A stretch of 64,000 bases of DNA from Atriophallophorus winterbourni (GCA_013407085.1 JACCGJ010015083.1:1-64000), one strand, 5' to 3'; positions 34,201-44,310 are shown, numbered from the stretch's first letter. The notes: generated from the sequence alone by a model not told the origin. Translations and numbers: made by a program.

Positions 34201-37200
34201 GATTACAAAAGTTGCCAGTGGTCAGTTAGGTGTGATCACTTGTGGCAAAACAAGTAAACGCTGAATATGCCGTACATCTGCACAGGACATAACCCCATAA
34301 TCTCCAATATCTCGCAATTATTAATGATGAAAAAATTCACTAGCATAGAGGACGACTGACAGGATGAAGGATTTGGACGAATGACCGAGAAACGAGAAAT
34401 TAACGTTTAGCATCAAACGACAAGTGCCCACAGGAAAGCACTCGGTAAAATGAACAACATTGAGAAAACGTATTCTGAAATAAACGAATGGGTTCTCTAT
34501 TGTGGCGATTGACATCAACCACTGCTCATCAGCTAGTCAAAGAACGGTGCAACATCATGCGTGTTCGAATACGATCAAATAAATTTGTGTTTTTGAGCAT
34601 TCGCATAGTTCGCGCAGAGGTGACGATTTCTCAAAATTACGTCATTTGTGGCGCAAAAGCCGAATCCGGTGGCGCAAAAGCCGAATCCGGACCATAAAAC
34701 AAAACGTGAAAATTCGTCGAAGATCACAGATAGCTGCGCAGTAAAGGCGATGATTTAGTGCAATCGGACGAGAATTTCGGGGTTTACACGTATTTAACGT
34801 CATCATTATGAATATATGTATACATATACGTCTGTATATAAATAAACTGATTGAAACGAATAGATACACTTTCATTCTGTGACAAAATGGCAAGAATATC
34901 TCTCGCGGTTTTAATCGCATTATCGATGGCCACGATTGATGCATGTAAGTTTCAGGTGTGTCGGTTTTGGTAAATCTCGATGTCACTGACAAGGTGAATA
35001 ATTTTTTGAACTGTTACAGCCATTTTGACCAAGTTTGCATGGTCACCGAAAATCTTGGGATTGCCAATTCCGCCTCCGTTATGGTTCCTAAAGAGTACGA
35101 CCGAGACAGTTCCTACATGGCCTACTGAACCCACTAGCACAACGGAACCAACCACTACGGAACCATTAAGAGACCTTTTTGTAGAATCCGAATATCAAAA
35201 CCAGACCGAGCTATGTCAATTATGCCCTCGGCGCAATGGGATCACAGCCAAAAAAGAGGAATGGATGCAAGCGGTGGAAAATGTGGAAAAAGCGCTAAAC
35301 AGTTTGCAAATAAATTTGAACCAGACTCTGAGAGAAGAAAAAAGTGCACGGGAAGCGATCGAACAGCTGAAAAGTGTCATGCAAGATGCGGGAATCGTGT
35401 GACACGTTTTTGATGATATTTTGAAGTAATGTTTGAATCACGCTAACAAAATGTTGCTATTTAACCTCGCTCATGGTTGGTGTAGTTGGGGAAGGAATGT
35501 ATGCGTGTATAAAAACAAATGCCGGGATTCGGGCAAAAAGTGCCATATGAGTAACAACGGCGCGCAAGCAAAGATGCTGTCAGGTTGTTAGTGCTTAGTA
35601 TGTATGTGTACGTATGAAACTACAAGCCAGGATCCAGGCAAAGTGAATGAAGAGCATAATCTAAAATACTGCCAAATGGCCTTAGTGGCTTAGTAAGTAT
35701 CTCAAAACCTTTGACAAACCAATTTAGCAGAAAGGTACTGCCTAGTTAAGCATCCGTGAAGCAAGGAATCATAAAATGGAAGATATAACGTACATGAAGC
35801 CGAGTAGAAATCGTGCATTAAGCGCGCAGGAAGGTTTGAAATGCACTAAATAAGATCAGCAGACCGCGTTCAAGTGATACAAACAAATACCCGATGATAA
35901 GTACTGAGAGTGGGCGAAATGATTATCGCCAGAAGCTGTTTGGCCTCAAAGAATGTTGCTAATGCACGGTGCTCGTAGCCTTGGACAGAATAGGCCACAA
36001 GTTACGATCAAGTGGGCAGCGGAATAAGGAAACTCTGGTTCATTTTGACCTGGAGGATGGGGATTCAGTTTTTCTCTAATCACTTGGCGTCTGGCTACCG
36101 AATCAGTGTAGCCACAAACTAAAAGAGTTTTAGTCATAACTAATCAAGAACAGGTGTACCGATCCCTTAACAAAATAATTTTAAACATATCAATTAGACT
36201 GATCTATAAAGCCGCGGAGTCTACAGAGTGGTACACACATGTAAATTGGGATGAGGAAATCTGGTTGTTGTTGTTGGTGGTGGTGGTGTCCTATGGTGTG
36301 CATCACAAACGCATTTCGGCTCCAAGCCTTGATAAAACGAAGGTTTGTTTATGAGAAATGTAAACGCGTATGCGTACCGGCAAACAACCATTTACTTCAT
36401 TAAAACAACATGGAAACTGGGGAGCAGTTAACATAGATGTAGCAAGGTTGTTAGAATGTAGCAAGAAGCGTGTAGCATGTGGGATCTCAATTGTTTTCAG
36501 TAGCAAAGAGAATGTGTGCTACGAAACGTCATCAACGGGACTCGAAATCTCGTTAATTTGTAGCAGACTAGTGTCTCTACACATTGATCATTAAGGCACT
36601 ACACTTGATTCAACCGATCAAATACATCTGCCGATCCATACTCATGTTTTCTGTTAGCTTGTTCCCACAGAAAGCAAATAAATCGGTGTTGCAAGTCAAA
36701 CGACACGAAACTGCAGTGCGAACATAATAAGATCCGCTAACCTTACATAGTTCGATCGTCCACCAGCGATGAACAGTGTGGGACGATCGAAGATTCGACC
36801 GGTAAGCTCAAAGTGAGGAAATCCGACCAAGTGGTGCCATTCCGATTCGATTGCTTGCAAATTCACACGCCAAACGAATTCCCCATTTTGATGATCCAAA
36901 TTGGTGAGCAGAAAATTTCGTAGCGCGCTATCCTGAGCAAGGAATAACGGTTAAGGAATGCAGAAAATGAAGACATTAACAGTTTCAAAACGATTGGTGA
37001 GGTTCTGACATGAAAGCGAATGAATGTACATGAAATTTGGTTATGCATGTATGAAAGCACAACCCGGATCCAGGCAAAGTGCCGCACAGTCATAGACTGC
37101 ACGTGGCTTAAGATACTATCAGATTGCCCAGGCCTAGACAGATATCAGAAAGAAAATAGAAATGAAAATGAGACCCCCGCGTGTTTCAGCATGCAGCTCA

Positions 37201-38176
37201 CTACCGGATTCAAATCAATGGATGAGGGGTTAAGTTCAGGATAGAAATTTACGACGAAAAATAGAACAGAAAGATTTCTAATCCACTGAGAGCAAATTTG
37301 TTTTCAAGAAACATAGATTATCAGGCAACCATATGTATTACTCCAAGTTACTTGAATAATTTCTTGGTGCCCAATGCAGTATAATACTTCCGTTGAAATT
37401 TTATAGTTTAAATTCACTGAAATAGTTGTAAAAAGTAAAAGAATTTGAAAGCAATGAACCTTCTAATAATTCCGATAACCGAGTTGGTTAATAAATACCG
37501 AATAATAAGCGCCGTCTAAGTTTGATGTAAAGGATTCAACGTACTCTAATAAGGAAAACTAGGGTAATTTGCAAACAGCTATGAAAAAACGTACAGGAAT
37601 AGTTTCTTTCCATTCCTCTGAGAGCCAATCACGAACTCCGGATATTGTTCCGTCACTTTCCCTCTCGGCACGATAAAAGTCCGCGTCTAACATTGCACGA
37701 AGATTGGGCACAATAGCATGTGCTTTGGAAGTAAAAGCGGGTGATATATCTAAGATGATTAAACGATTGAATTTCTCTGGCTAAAAACCATAATAAAAGC
37801 GAAAGATAAAGCATACCGTCATGAGAGCTGCACACATGGAAGCCTTCCCACCCATACTGTGGCCAACGAGACAAACATCGGGTAGCTTTAAATCATCAAC
37901 GACACGAATTAAATCCTCTGCCATTGAGACGAATCTCATATCAGTTGACCGAGGGCTTCGACCATGATTACGCAAATCGACTGCACAGACCTAAAGCATG
38001 ACACCACGTGATTAAAATAAACATACCGTGCCACATCGCAGCCTGTTTAACGCACGCGAAATACTTTGCCAATTTTGTTTGGATCCAAATAATCCATGAC
38101 TTATAAGCAGGCTTCTTTTAATCAAGGGATCAACCGAGCGGAACAACGAATGTGCCAGTGGTAAGCCAGAGGACAT
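31248..38176 (-). CDS. ABHD11: Alpha/beta-hydrolase, ABHD11-like, five recognised exons
   Basis: Exons on the - strand: 38176-38027 (LPLAHSLFRSVDP, LLISHGLFGSKQNW), 37990-37817 (VDLRNHGRSP, VGHSMGGKA with nucleophile Ser), 37780-37595 (RLIILDISPAF), 36932-36747 (FLLTNLD, FVWRVNL, PTLFIAGG), 31428-31248 (ANHWVHVDNPQ with catalytic His, stop TGA). Motifs and order follow animal ABHD11, a mitochondrial serine hydrolase that supports the 2-oxoglutarate dehydrogenase complex. The first two introns are each 36 bp; all four upstream exons are multiples of three in phase 0. The last exon needs two extra bases, and the alignment lacks about three residues there, so a small exon in the last large intron remains unseen. 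The start ATG at 38176 follows an in-frame stop; an earlier targeting exon cannot be excluded. Gene B2 lies in the last intron on the + strand. Confidence 0.88.
31861..32040 (+). repeat. Old SINE-like copy, partner of 8822-8990
   Basis: Retains GGAATAAGATACGTTCAGG, GACCTAGACAAATATAAG and CAAATCAATTTAACATGG in family order, strongly diverged. Confidence 0.6.
32578..32808 (-). mobile_element. SINE-like element, complete, with target-site duplication
   Basis: 231 bp absent from copy A, bordered by the 10-bp repeat ACAGCTACTC (32568-32577 and 32809-32818). Read on the - strand it starts with a TATAAATGTATGTATG-rich head, then GCCTGATCCA, CAGTCAGAGACT, GGGCTATGATACTGTCA, GCCTAGACAGATATTAG, a CTCACCG-like CTCACTACCGGTGGC block, and ends in a hairpin-forming GCAGCACAGAAGTACTGC plus TTGCACATC. 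It has no coding capacity. This copy defines the full length of the family in the window. I could not find clear pol III A and B boxes. Confidence 0.85.
32986..33172 (+). mobile_element. LINE 3' tail with (AAT)n end, inserted in copy B
   Basis: 187 bp missing from copy A, ending in TGTGTAATAATAATAATAAT and flanked by diverged 68-bp direct repeats (32918-32985 and 33173-33240). The end resembles that of the insertion at 39941-40100. It is probably a 5'-truncated LINE copy without coding sequence. Confidence 0.65.
33241..34834. other. Gene-free part of the last ABHD11 intron
   Basis: Collinear with 9730-11468. No frame or motif stands out. Confidence 0.5.
34835..34843 (+). promoter_or_regulatory. 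TATA box of gene B2
   Basis: TATATAAAT, 44-52 bases before the ATG at 34887, as for A2. Confidence 0.6.
34887..35402 (+). CDS. Small secreted coiled-coil protein, fast-diverging copy (gene B2)
   Basis: Exons 34887-34944 and 35020-35402 with a 75-bp phase-1 intron encode 146 residues. The signal peptide differs from A2 by one residue (MARIS). The linker is richer in Thr/Pro/Glu (TEPTSTTEPTTTEP). Two of the four A2 cysteines are gone (DLFVESEYQNQTELCQLC), leaving Cys85 and Cys88 and the NQT site. The C-terminal helix is open and of the same length but differs from A2 at about 19 of 67 residues from NQTELC onward, mostly in charged and polar positions, while heptad-type Leu/Ala positions stay. 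The gene is nested in the last ABHD11 intron on the opposite strand. Role unknown. Confidence 0.83.
35403..36746. other. Gene-free duplicated DNA downstream of B2
   Basis: Part of the last ABHD11 intron. An old SINE-like head (GTATGAAACTACAAGCC) sits at about 35613-35650. Open frames here are not kept in copy A. Confidence 0.55.
37046..37226 (+). repeat. SINE-like copy in an ABHD11 intron
   Basis: Good match from ATGTATGAAAGCAC through GGATCCAGGCAAAGTGCCG, TTGCCCAGGCCTAGACAG to CTCACTACCGG. It lies at the point where similarity to copy A ends. Confidence 0.75.
37227..37594. other. Intron DNA between ABHD11 exons
   Basis: Single-copy in this window, AT-rich; nothing recognised. Confidence 0.5.
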
Positions 38177-39283
38177 GGCAATGAACAACTCCGTTCAGAA
38201 TCCCATAAGCTGTACAGCGAAAAAGAATTTAGTCGAAGCCTGAAATATAGTGAAATTAATTCTTATCCGTGGTATACAACAAGATAGACGGATTGAAAGG
38301 ACAATGAACCGCATGAAACAATACACTTTTAATTTTCAAGATACTATCAATAACTTGACTCAATCGCGATCCGTATTATTAATAGCAATACAGTTGTCTT
38401 GCTAGCATTTTGTATATATGAATGTGGAGAGTTGCTCGGCATATATACTGAGTAAATAGTAGTATTTGTTTGTTTATCATCAGCGATTCACCGTGTGCAA
38501 AAGCACACCACAGTCTCTTTATCCCTATTTCTCTATTGCACCAAATGTTTTGTTCGATCCGGGAGTTTGAAGGTTTCCCGCCAGGCTGGGGTTAGTTCAT
38601 CATACTAACTTAACTCGGACGTAGAGAGAAATCAGTTCTCTCTCTAGTGTCAACTAATGATGGGTGCTCAGAGCAAATATTCAGCTCGCGTAGGAAGGTA
38701 GAACATTGCGCATGGTAACAAAAGCAAAGTTAGTGTGATGCAACGAATTCAGCGAAGTCATCGAGTCCATAAACCGTAGCTGTTTAGGGAACCACGTGCA
38801 ACCAGATAAAATTTCCTTGAAACTCGATAGACTATTTAGTACGACACTACCGACGCTCGAGTTCGCGTCGACAGCCTAGAACCTAATGAATCTAACTGGA
38901 GAATTTAAAAAAGATTAACACTGTGGTAAATTGTTTTCATGAAAAAATTACTCACGATTTCCACATCAAATTTTTGTTATATGTTTGCATAGCGAGTTTG
39001 TGAACATTTTTTTATTTTTTTGTTTTTGGTATAATTGAATCTGATTCAGAAATATAAACGATGCAAAGGTTATTCGTACTGGAAAAATGGCATTAGTAAT
39101 TTGGTAAATAAAGTAACAATATAAAACATTTTATCGTCCAATCTCAATGAACAACTAATCGTTCATATAGGCAAGTGTAGTCAATATTCTTTACGAATTA
39201 ATTATGGCGATTATTTAATGAGGTTTTAGGAGCGACGCAGGCTTGTGACGTTTTACATAAAAACATACATACACAAATACATG
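38177..39283. other. Stretch upstream of ABHD11
   Basis: Should contain the ABHD11 promoter on the - strand. I see no confident TATA box or upstream coding exon. A short inverted pair GAGAGAAATCAGTTCTCTCTC lies at about 38625-38645. Confidence 0.4.
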
Positions 39284-39575
39284 TATGTATGAAATCACAA
39301 GCCTGATCCAGGCCAGGTGCGCACAGTCAAAGACTGCACGTAGGCTATGATACTGTCAGGTTGACAGGCCTAGACAGATATTGGAACGGCAAGGAGACTC
39401 CAGCGTGTATTCGCATGAAGCTAATTACCGGTGGCAAATCAATTTAGCACGGGTAGCTGCGCAGCGCAGAAGTGCTGCAAGATTGCACATCCGCGCATAC
39501 ATTTATACCTACATACACATACGCACACATACAAACATGTATACATAAACACATACATAAATGCATACAACGCAG
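39284..39575 (+). repeat. SINE-like copy with ATAC-rich tail
   Basis: Starts GTATGTATGAAATCAC, runs through TGATCCAGGCC, CAGGCCTAGACAGATATT, ACCGGTGGCAAATCAATTTA, the terminal hairpin GCAGCGCAGAAGTGCTGC and TTGCACATCCG, and ends in a tail of ATACATAC repeats. It is one of the most complete + strand copies. Confidence 0.8.
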
Positions 39576-39865
39576 ATCAGCTTAGGTGATTATTCTGATG
39601 TCTTTCTCCTAACAAAAAAAGTTGAAATCAATGAAATATTCAACAAACAGATTCGATATTCAGAACCGCATATTACATGACATGGAGCAGTTTGACAAGT
39701 TTAAACGACATTTAATTAACCGCAAAAGATAAATAAACTATTTCTACGTCAGGCTGAAAGGCATCCTAATCAGCTATAGCTTAGTTGTAGCAAACTTACG
39801 CAAGAAACGGTTGTCAAACGCAAACAAATCAAAATGAAGTGATTTATGCATGAAATGCAAGTATG

Positions 39866-40200
39866 GTATGGTATGAAAGCACTAGCCTGATCCAGGCAAA
39901 GTGCCGCACAGTCAGAGAATGCACGTGGGCTATGATACTGCCTACTTCGGTGTAGGCAACCGGGTAGTATCATGCCTACGTTCAACGATGCCGATGACAA
40001 CGCTTTGTACCCCCCCTCGCTTTGTACATCTCATTGTTTATGTTGAACGGCACTATATCTGTATCAGATTGTGCAAATATAATAATAATAATAATAATAA
40101 TATGATACTGTCAGGCTGCCCAAGTCCAGACGGATATAAGGGGAAATTGAAGTGCGATTTCAGCGCGGCCCACCACCGGTAGCAGATCAATTTACTACAA
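39866..40200 (+). repeat. SINE-like copy split by a LINE tail
   Basis: The two halves 39866-39940 and 40101-40200 join into one family copy; the break is the insertion at 39941-40100. Confidence 0.85.
39941..40100 (+). mobile_element. 160-bp LINE tail inserted in a SINE-like copy
   Basis: Flanked by exact 10-bp repeats TATGATACTG (39931-39940 and 40101-40110) and ending in (AAT)n. This is the signature of target-primed insertion of a 5'-truncated LINE. No coding sequence left. Confidence 0.85.
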
Positions 40201-40255
40201 TGGAACAATGGTTTATTGCAGTAAAAAAGCGTACAAGCTTAAAATAACCGCAGTA

Positions 40256-40656
40256 TTCGGCGTGTGCGCTACGACTTGCTGCTAACTCGTCGTATATTAC
40301 TGGGAGCTTATGGTGACGAGCAGCGCGAGTTTTTCCCTCTCGTGACGGACTCAAGAACCCGTGGCCATGCTCTAAAGCTTCAAAAGCAAAGGACACTACG
40401 CCTATCACAGGGATTCACGCTCTCAACGAGAATTGTTAACTTGTGGAATGCGCTTCCGGAAGAGGTTATCTCAGCGAGCTCTGAAAACCAATTCAAGCGA
40501 CTTTTGGATAAGGTGTTGCCTGTAATCACGGCGAAGCTGAACAACGCTGGACAGGATTTCTTCAACTGGGGTTCTCCTGGACTATGTTGCTGATATAAAG
40601 AGATGCGGCTTACAAGGGCTTGACCCCCTGTCGTCTATCAAGAAGAAGAAGAAGAA
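40256..40656 (+). mobile_element. LINE 3' end with RT C-terminus and (AAG)n tail
   Basis: Frame 40264-40593 reads RTRGHALKLQKQRTLRLSQG and RIVNLWNALPEEV, the typical C-terminal segment of Jockey/CR1-group RT proteins (VNFWNxLP), followed by a 3' untranslated part and AAGAAGAAGAAGAA at 40640-40655. Upstream parts are missing. Confidence 0.75.
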
Positions 40657-40796
40657 AGCAAGCAAAAGTGAAAAATATGAAGCGAGTGTCATAAGAGGAT
40701 AATAGAGCAATAGTTTTTGTGGCGTAAAAGCATAGCTTAAAAAACCACAGGGTGTTATATACAGTGCGGTGAAAATAAAACAGGGAGTATCATCTA

Positions 40797-40829
<33 letters not shown>

Positions 40830-41282
40830 TAGATATATAGATATATATATATATATATATACACAATCATTTAAAAATGAAAAAGTGCCACCCTGAAAAA
40901 GTACCACCCATATAGCGGGCCACACTCGCTTGGAAATTGCGTCTTCCGGAATTTGCGAGGCGGTAGCAGGGGAAACGGAGGCATCGTCGTTGCGTTAGAC
41001 CTGTAAACAAGTGAAACAGAAAGTTAAATGGAGTACGTGCTAGGCATCAAGGGATTTTGTAATGCACAATTGCACATCTGTGCAGTACAAGTCCCGCGTA
41101 TTTCCGCTTGCAATAGTCAATAGTTTATTACGGTATAAAAGCGGGGAGCTTGTACAAACCGCAGGGTGGATTGTGCAGTGGATCGAAAAGAAAAGAATAG
41201 TAAAATGTTCGAGTTTCCAAGGCCTTATAGCGGGCCACATTCGCGTTAACCTGCACGATCAGTGGATTTTTGTGGCATTTGG
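40657..41282. other. Gene-free stretch with microsatellite and a diverged tandem block
   Basis: A (TA)n tract with TAGA interruptions occupies 40798-40862. The phrases TATAGCGGGCCACA[CT]TCGC (40911, 41225) and a related block (ACCACAGGGTG / ACCGCAGGGTG) recur about 310-400 bp apart, suggesting two worn copies of one repeat. No gene. Confidence 0.5.
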
Positions 41283-41394
41283 ACATATGGAAGCACAAGC
41301 CTGATCCAGGCAAAGTGCCGCACAGTCAGAGACTGTACGTGGGCTAAGATACTGTCAGGTTGCCCCGGCCTAGACAGATATGAGGGGGGGATAG
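41283..41394 (+). repeat. SINE-like copy, 5' half only
   Basis: Clean match from TATGGAAGCACAAGCCTG to CCTAGACAGATATGAG, then it stops against the 3' end of LINE 3. Confidence 0.75.
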
Positions 41395-41687
41395 ACAGGT
41401 AGGGCGTCAACCCGGGACACCGCTACCCACCACATCCTCCGGAACAGGGTCAGCTGAGACTGCGTGCGCTTGGACTTCCGATACTGGGATATTGGGTCTC
41501 AAGAAGTTTCGGCAGTTCAGCAAAGTGGTCGAAGGGAAATGTGATCCATATTTTCTGGGACGGGAAACGCTGTGGAAAGAGGGAAAGATATGGTGCAGTA
41601 TCACAGAGAATATAAGCGTAAAAAAGGATAATTAAGAATTGTGTATCGTCTGATAAAAATGGAGGTCAAGGCGTTTTTTAAAAATAA

Positions 41688-43446
41688 TTAGGGATGGGGC
41701 AGAAATAACCGAAAGGGGTAGTGCGTTCCAAGCACGAGGAATCCGGACGGCAAAGGAGTATCTGCGCAGTCCAATCTACTATGCAGATGAGTTAACTTCA
41801 AGTGATGACCACGATTTGCTGAGTATGGGGCCATTTTAAGCATACCCCTACCTGGGTGAGTTTCTTCCGTCAATATCCGATACGCAAGGATCAGATCGCC
41901 TCGGATACGACGATAGTTTGTAGAGAATAATTGTAGAGTCGTAAGACGTTCCTCATAGCTGACGGAGCTAAGCCCCTTGACAAGCTGGATCGATTGTTCC
42001 GAACGCACGTTTTAAAAGCCCAACGTTTCTATTTGCCACGGTTGAAGCTCTACTACACTGAGCAGAGCAGCCTAAGTCATTTTGTATAATCACCCCAAGA
42101 TCTTTTTCTTGCATCGTGACAGCGAGCATCTTGCCACCCAGATTATAGCCAGGGTCGCCAGGAAGACGAATGCGTAATGCGTGGCATTTGTCAGTTGAAT
42201 GGTATGCGATTGATCGTAGACCATGCGTGTAATGAATCCAGGTCGAATTGAAGTTTCCTTGTATCGCTGGGTGAGTTGATGACCAGCCAAATCTTGATAT
42301 CATCCGCGAAAAGGAGAAATGGTGATTCGACGTACCCACCGATGTAGTTGATAAATATCAAAAATAAACGCGGGCCAAGAACGGACCCCTGAGGTACTCC
42401 GCACTGAATTGGGAATGGCTCTGAAAGGGTCTGTCTAACACGCACCCGAAGGTTTCGCGAACGTAGGAATTCAGCAACCCAGGACAGCAACACGGGTGGA
42501 ATACCCAATGCTTGCAGCTTGTGAAGCAATATCGCATGGTCAACTCGGTCAAATGCCTTAGAGAAATCCAAGTAAATGACGTCCATACCCTGACCTTCGT
42601 CAGCAGCTTTAGTCCAGTAGTCTCTGGCTAAAAGCAAATTTGTGGTACAAGAATGCCCTTTACGAAATCCATGTTGTTCTGCAGCGATGAAATAGGAACT
42701 ATTCACAAAAGCCATAATTTCATCGGCAACAATGGCTTCCATCACCTTGGATAACACTGGGAGAAGGGTGACTGGACGGTAATTGGCAGGATCAATACGG
42801 CTTCCACCTTTGAAAATGGGAGTGATGATACCTTCCTTCCAACCAGTAGGGACTTCAGAGTTATCCATCAATTTTTTTGAAATAAGCCGCGAGAGGTTCG
42901 CAAAGTTGATCGGCAACTGCGCACAATGCTTTCGGTGTGATACAGTCGATACTCGGTGATGAGTTGAGTCGAAGTTGCGTGATTTTTTCCCGAACTTTGC
43001 TGGCAGAAAACATAATACAAGAAGGTTGAGATAATGGGGTCAAAAGCATGGGGAAAATTAGAGAGGGGTTTTGGAAAATCGGCATGTAATGTGATCTTAA
43101 AACATTTGCCGCATCCTTTGATGTCGTCGTGGAACCTATACTGGTGGTAAGTGAAAAGATACCAATCTGAAACTTCCGTTTATTGTTGATAAATTTGTAC
43201 AAGAGCTTATTGTTTTCCAGGAATTGACGGTGAGTTTACTTTGATAATCAAATTTATCCTGGCGCACCAGTCCCTGCAATGATTTCGTAATTTTCTGTAA
43301 CACTCCCAATCATTTGGCAGTTGTGTCAGTTTGAACTCAGTCCACGCAGCATTTCTGCGGCACATCCATTTACGAGTTCTGCTCCGAATGAAGGTGTCGG
43401 TGGTTTTTCGCAGGACGGGTTTTGAGACTGAAGAAAGCTCTAGCAT
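41688..43446 (-). pseudogene. LINE 3 reverse transcriptase (frameshifted)
   Basis: Pieces 43446-43207, 43202-42861, 42916-42191, 42339-41968 and 42008-41688 together cover the linker, palm (YLDFSKAFDRVDHAILL, CGVPQGSVLGPRLFLIFIN, LFADDIKIW) and C-terminal domain (KDLGVIIQNDLG, SYEERLTTLQLF, NRGHHLKLTH). Catalytic residues are all present, yet about four shifts interrupt the frame. Confidence 0.85.
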
Positions 43447-43452
43447 CTGGTG

Positions 43453-44310
43453 TCACTTGGTAACAAAATTTTGCCAAACTGAATCCGGACCGTCCTCTAA
43501 CATGAAATCGAAGCTATTGGCGGCTACAACGTCATAGAAAATGCCGTAGTCAGTGACCGTCCGTAACTGAGAGTCCTCATGGTTGAGGTAGTTAGCATAG
43601 CACACAAAGTCAAAAGTTAAAACTATATGGTCGCTTTTGCCTAACGGAGTTTCACTCGAGATTTCCTCAATCATCAACTCCTCATTCGTCAGTAAGAGGT
43701 CCAATAGAGAAGGCGTGTCAGTTCCACGAAAACGTGTCGGTTCGGTCACGTGATTATACAAAGGGTGACTTCCTATCAGTTCACGCAGCTCCCAAGCAAA
43801 AGTATCGCGGGAGAGTTCAACAGTCAAACTGGGTGAATTGAAATCTCCCATCAACAAGACGTGACTATGTTGCATTGATAAGGCGAATCGCAAGGAGTGT
43901 AATAGGTTTACATCAGCAACAGGTTGAGCATTTGGTGGGCGGTAGATCACAGCCAGTAGAGCAGAGTCACTGTTTCTAAGCTGCAAGCGGCACCATAGTG
44001 AATCTATGGTTTGCAGATGAATGTGAGATAGTGGTTCACAGTGGAGTGAGGAGTTATGGTACAAAAGAACTCCACCACCCTTGGTGGGACGATCTTTCCG
44101 AATGACAATCATACCAGGAAGTGAAATTTCGGCGTCTGCAACGGAAGATGATAACCATGTCTCAGTCACAGCTATCACGTCGAAGCGTTGAGCAGCGTGT
44201 CGAAGACGAAGTTCAGGAAGTTTACTGAGTGGGCCTTGGGCGTTCGCATAGAAACACTTCAGGCTCTCGCGCGATAGGGCGGAGTCTGCAGGGTTGTTTT
44301 GGGCGTCCAT
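43453..44310 (-). CDS. LINE 3 endonuclease domain, intact frame
   Basis: 285 residues with all APE-like motifs: NAQGPLSKLPEL, VTETWL, GGVLLYH, GDFNSPSL, SLLDLLLTNEEL and KSDHIVLTFDF. In the element this domain is the N-terminal part of ORF2 and should nick target DNA. The remainder of ORF2 is out of frame, so the copy is probably inactive despite this intact part. Confidence 0.85.
   Translation of the reverse strand: MDAQNNPADSALSRESLKCFYANAQGPLSKLPELRLRHAAQRFDVIAVTETWLSSSVADAEISLPGMIVIRKDRPTKGGGVLLYHNSSLHCEPLSHIHLQTIDSLWCRLQLRNSDSALLAVIYRPPNAQPVADVNLLHSLRFALSMQHSHVLLMGDFNSPSLTVELSRDTFAWELRELIGSHPLYNHVTEPTRFRGTDTPSLLDLLLTNEELMIEEISSETPLGKSDHIVLTFDFVCYANYLNHEDSQLRTVTDYGIFYDVVAANSFDFMLEDGPDSVWQNFVTK

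Larger units (their letters stand above)
27718..37150 (+). repeat. Segmental duplication, copy B
   Basis: Partner of 4258-13740. Relative to copy A it has gained a SINE-like element (32578-32808) and a 187-bp LINE tail (32986-33172) and lacks 6852-7084. It continues without a break into the 5' exons of ABHD11, so it is the copy in the original setting. Confidence 0.93.

Noticed and set aside
38540..38570. B-box-like GTTCGATCC as part of a tRNA gene
   Set aside because: No A box or cloverleaf arms fit around it.
40582..40866. Antisense frame of 94 codons rich in Ile and Tyr
   Set aside because: It is the translation of the (TA)n microsatellite.
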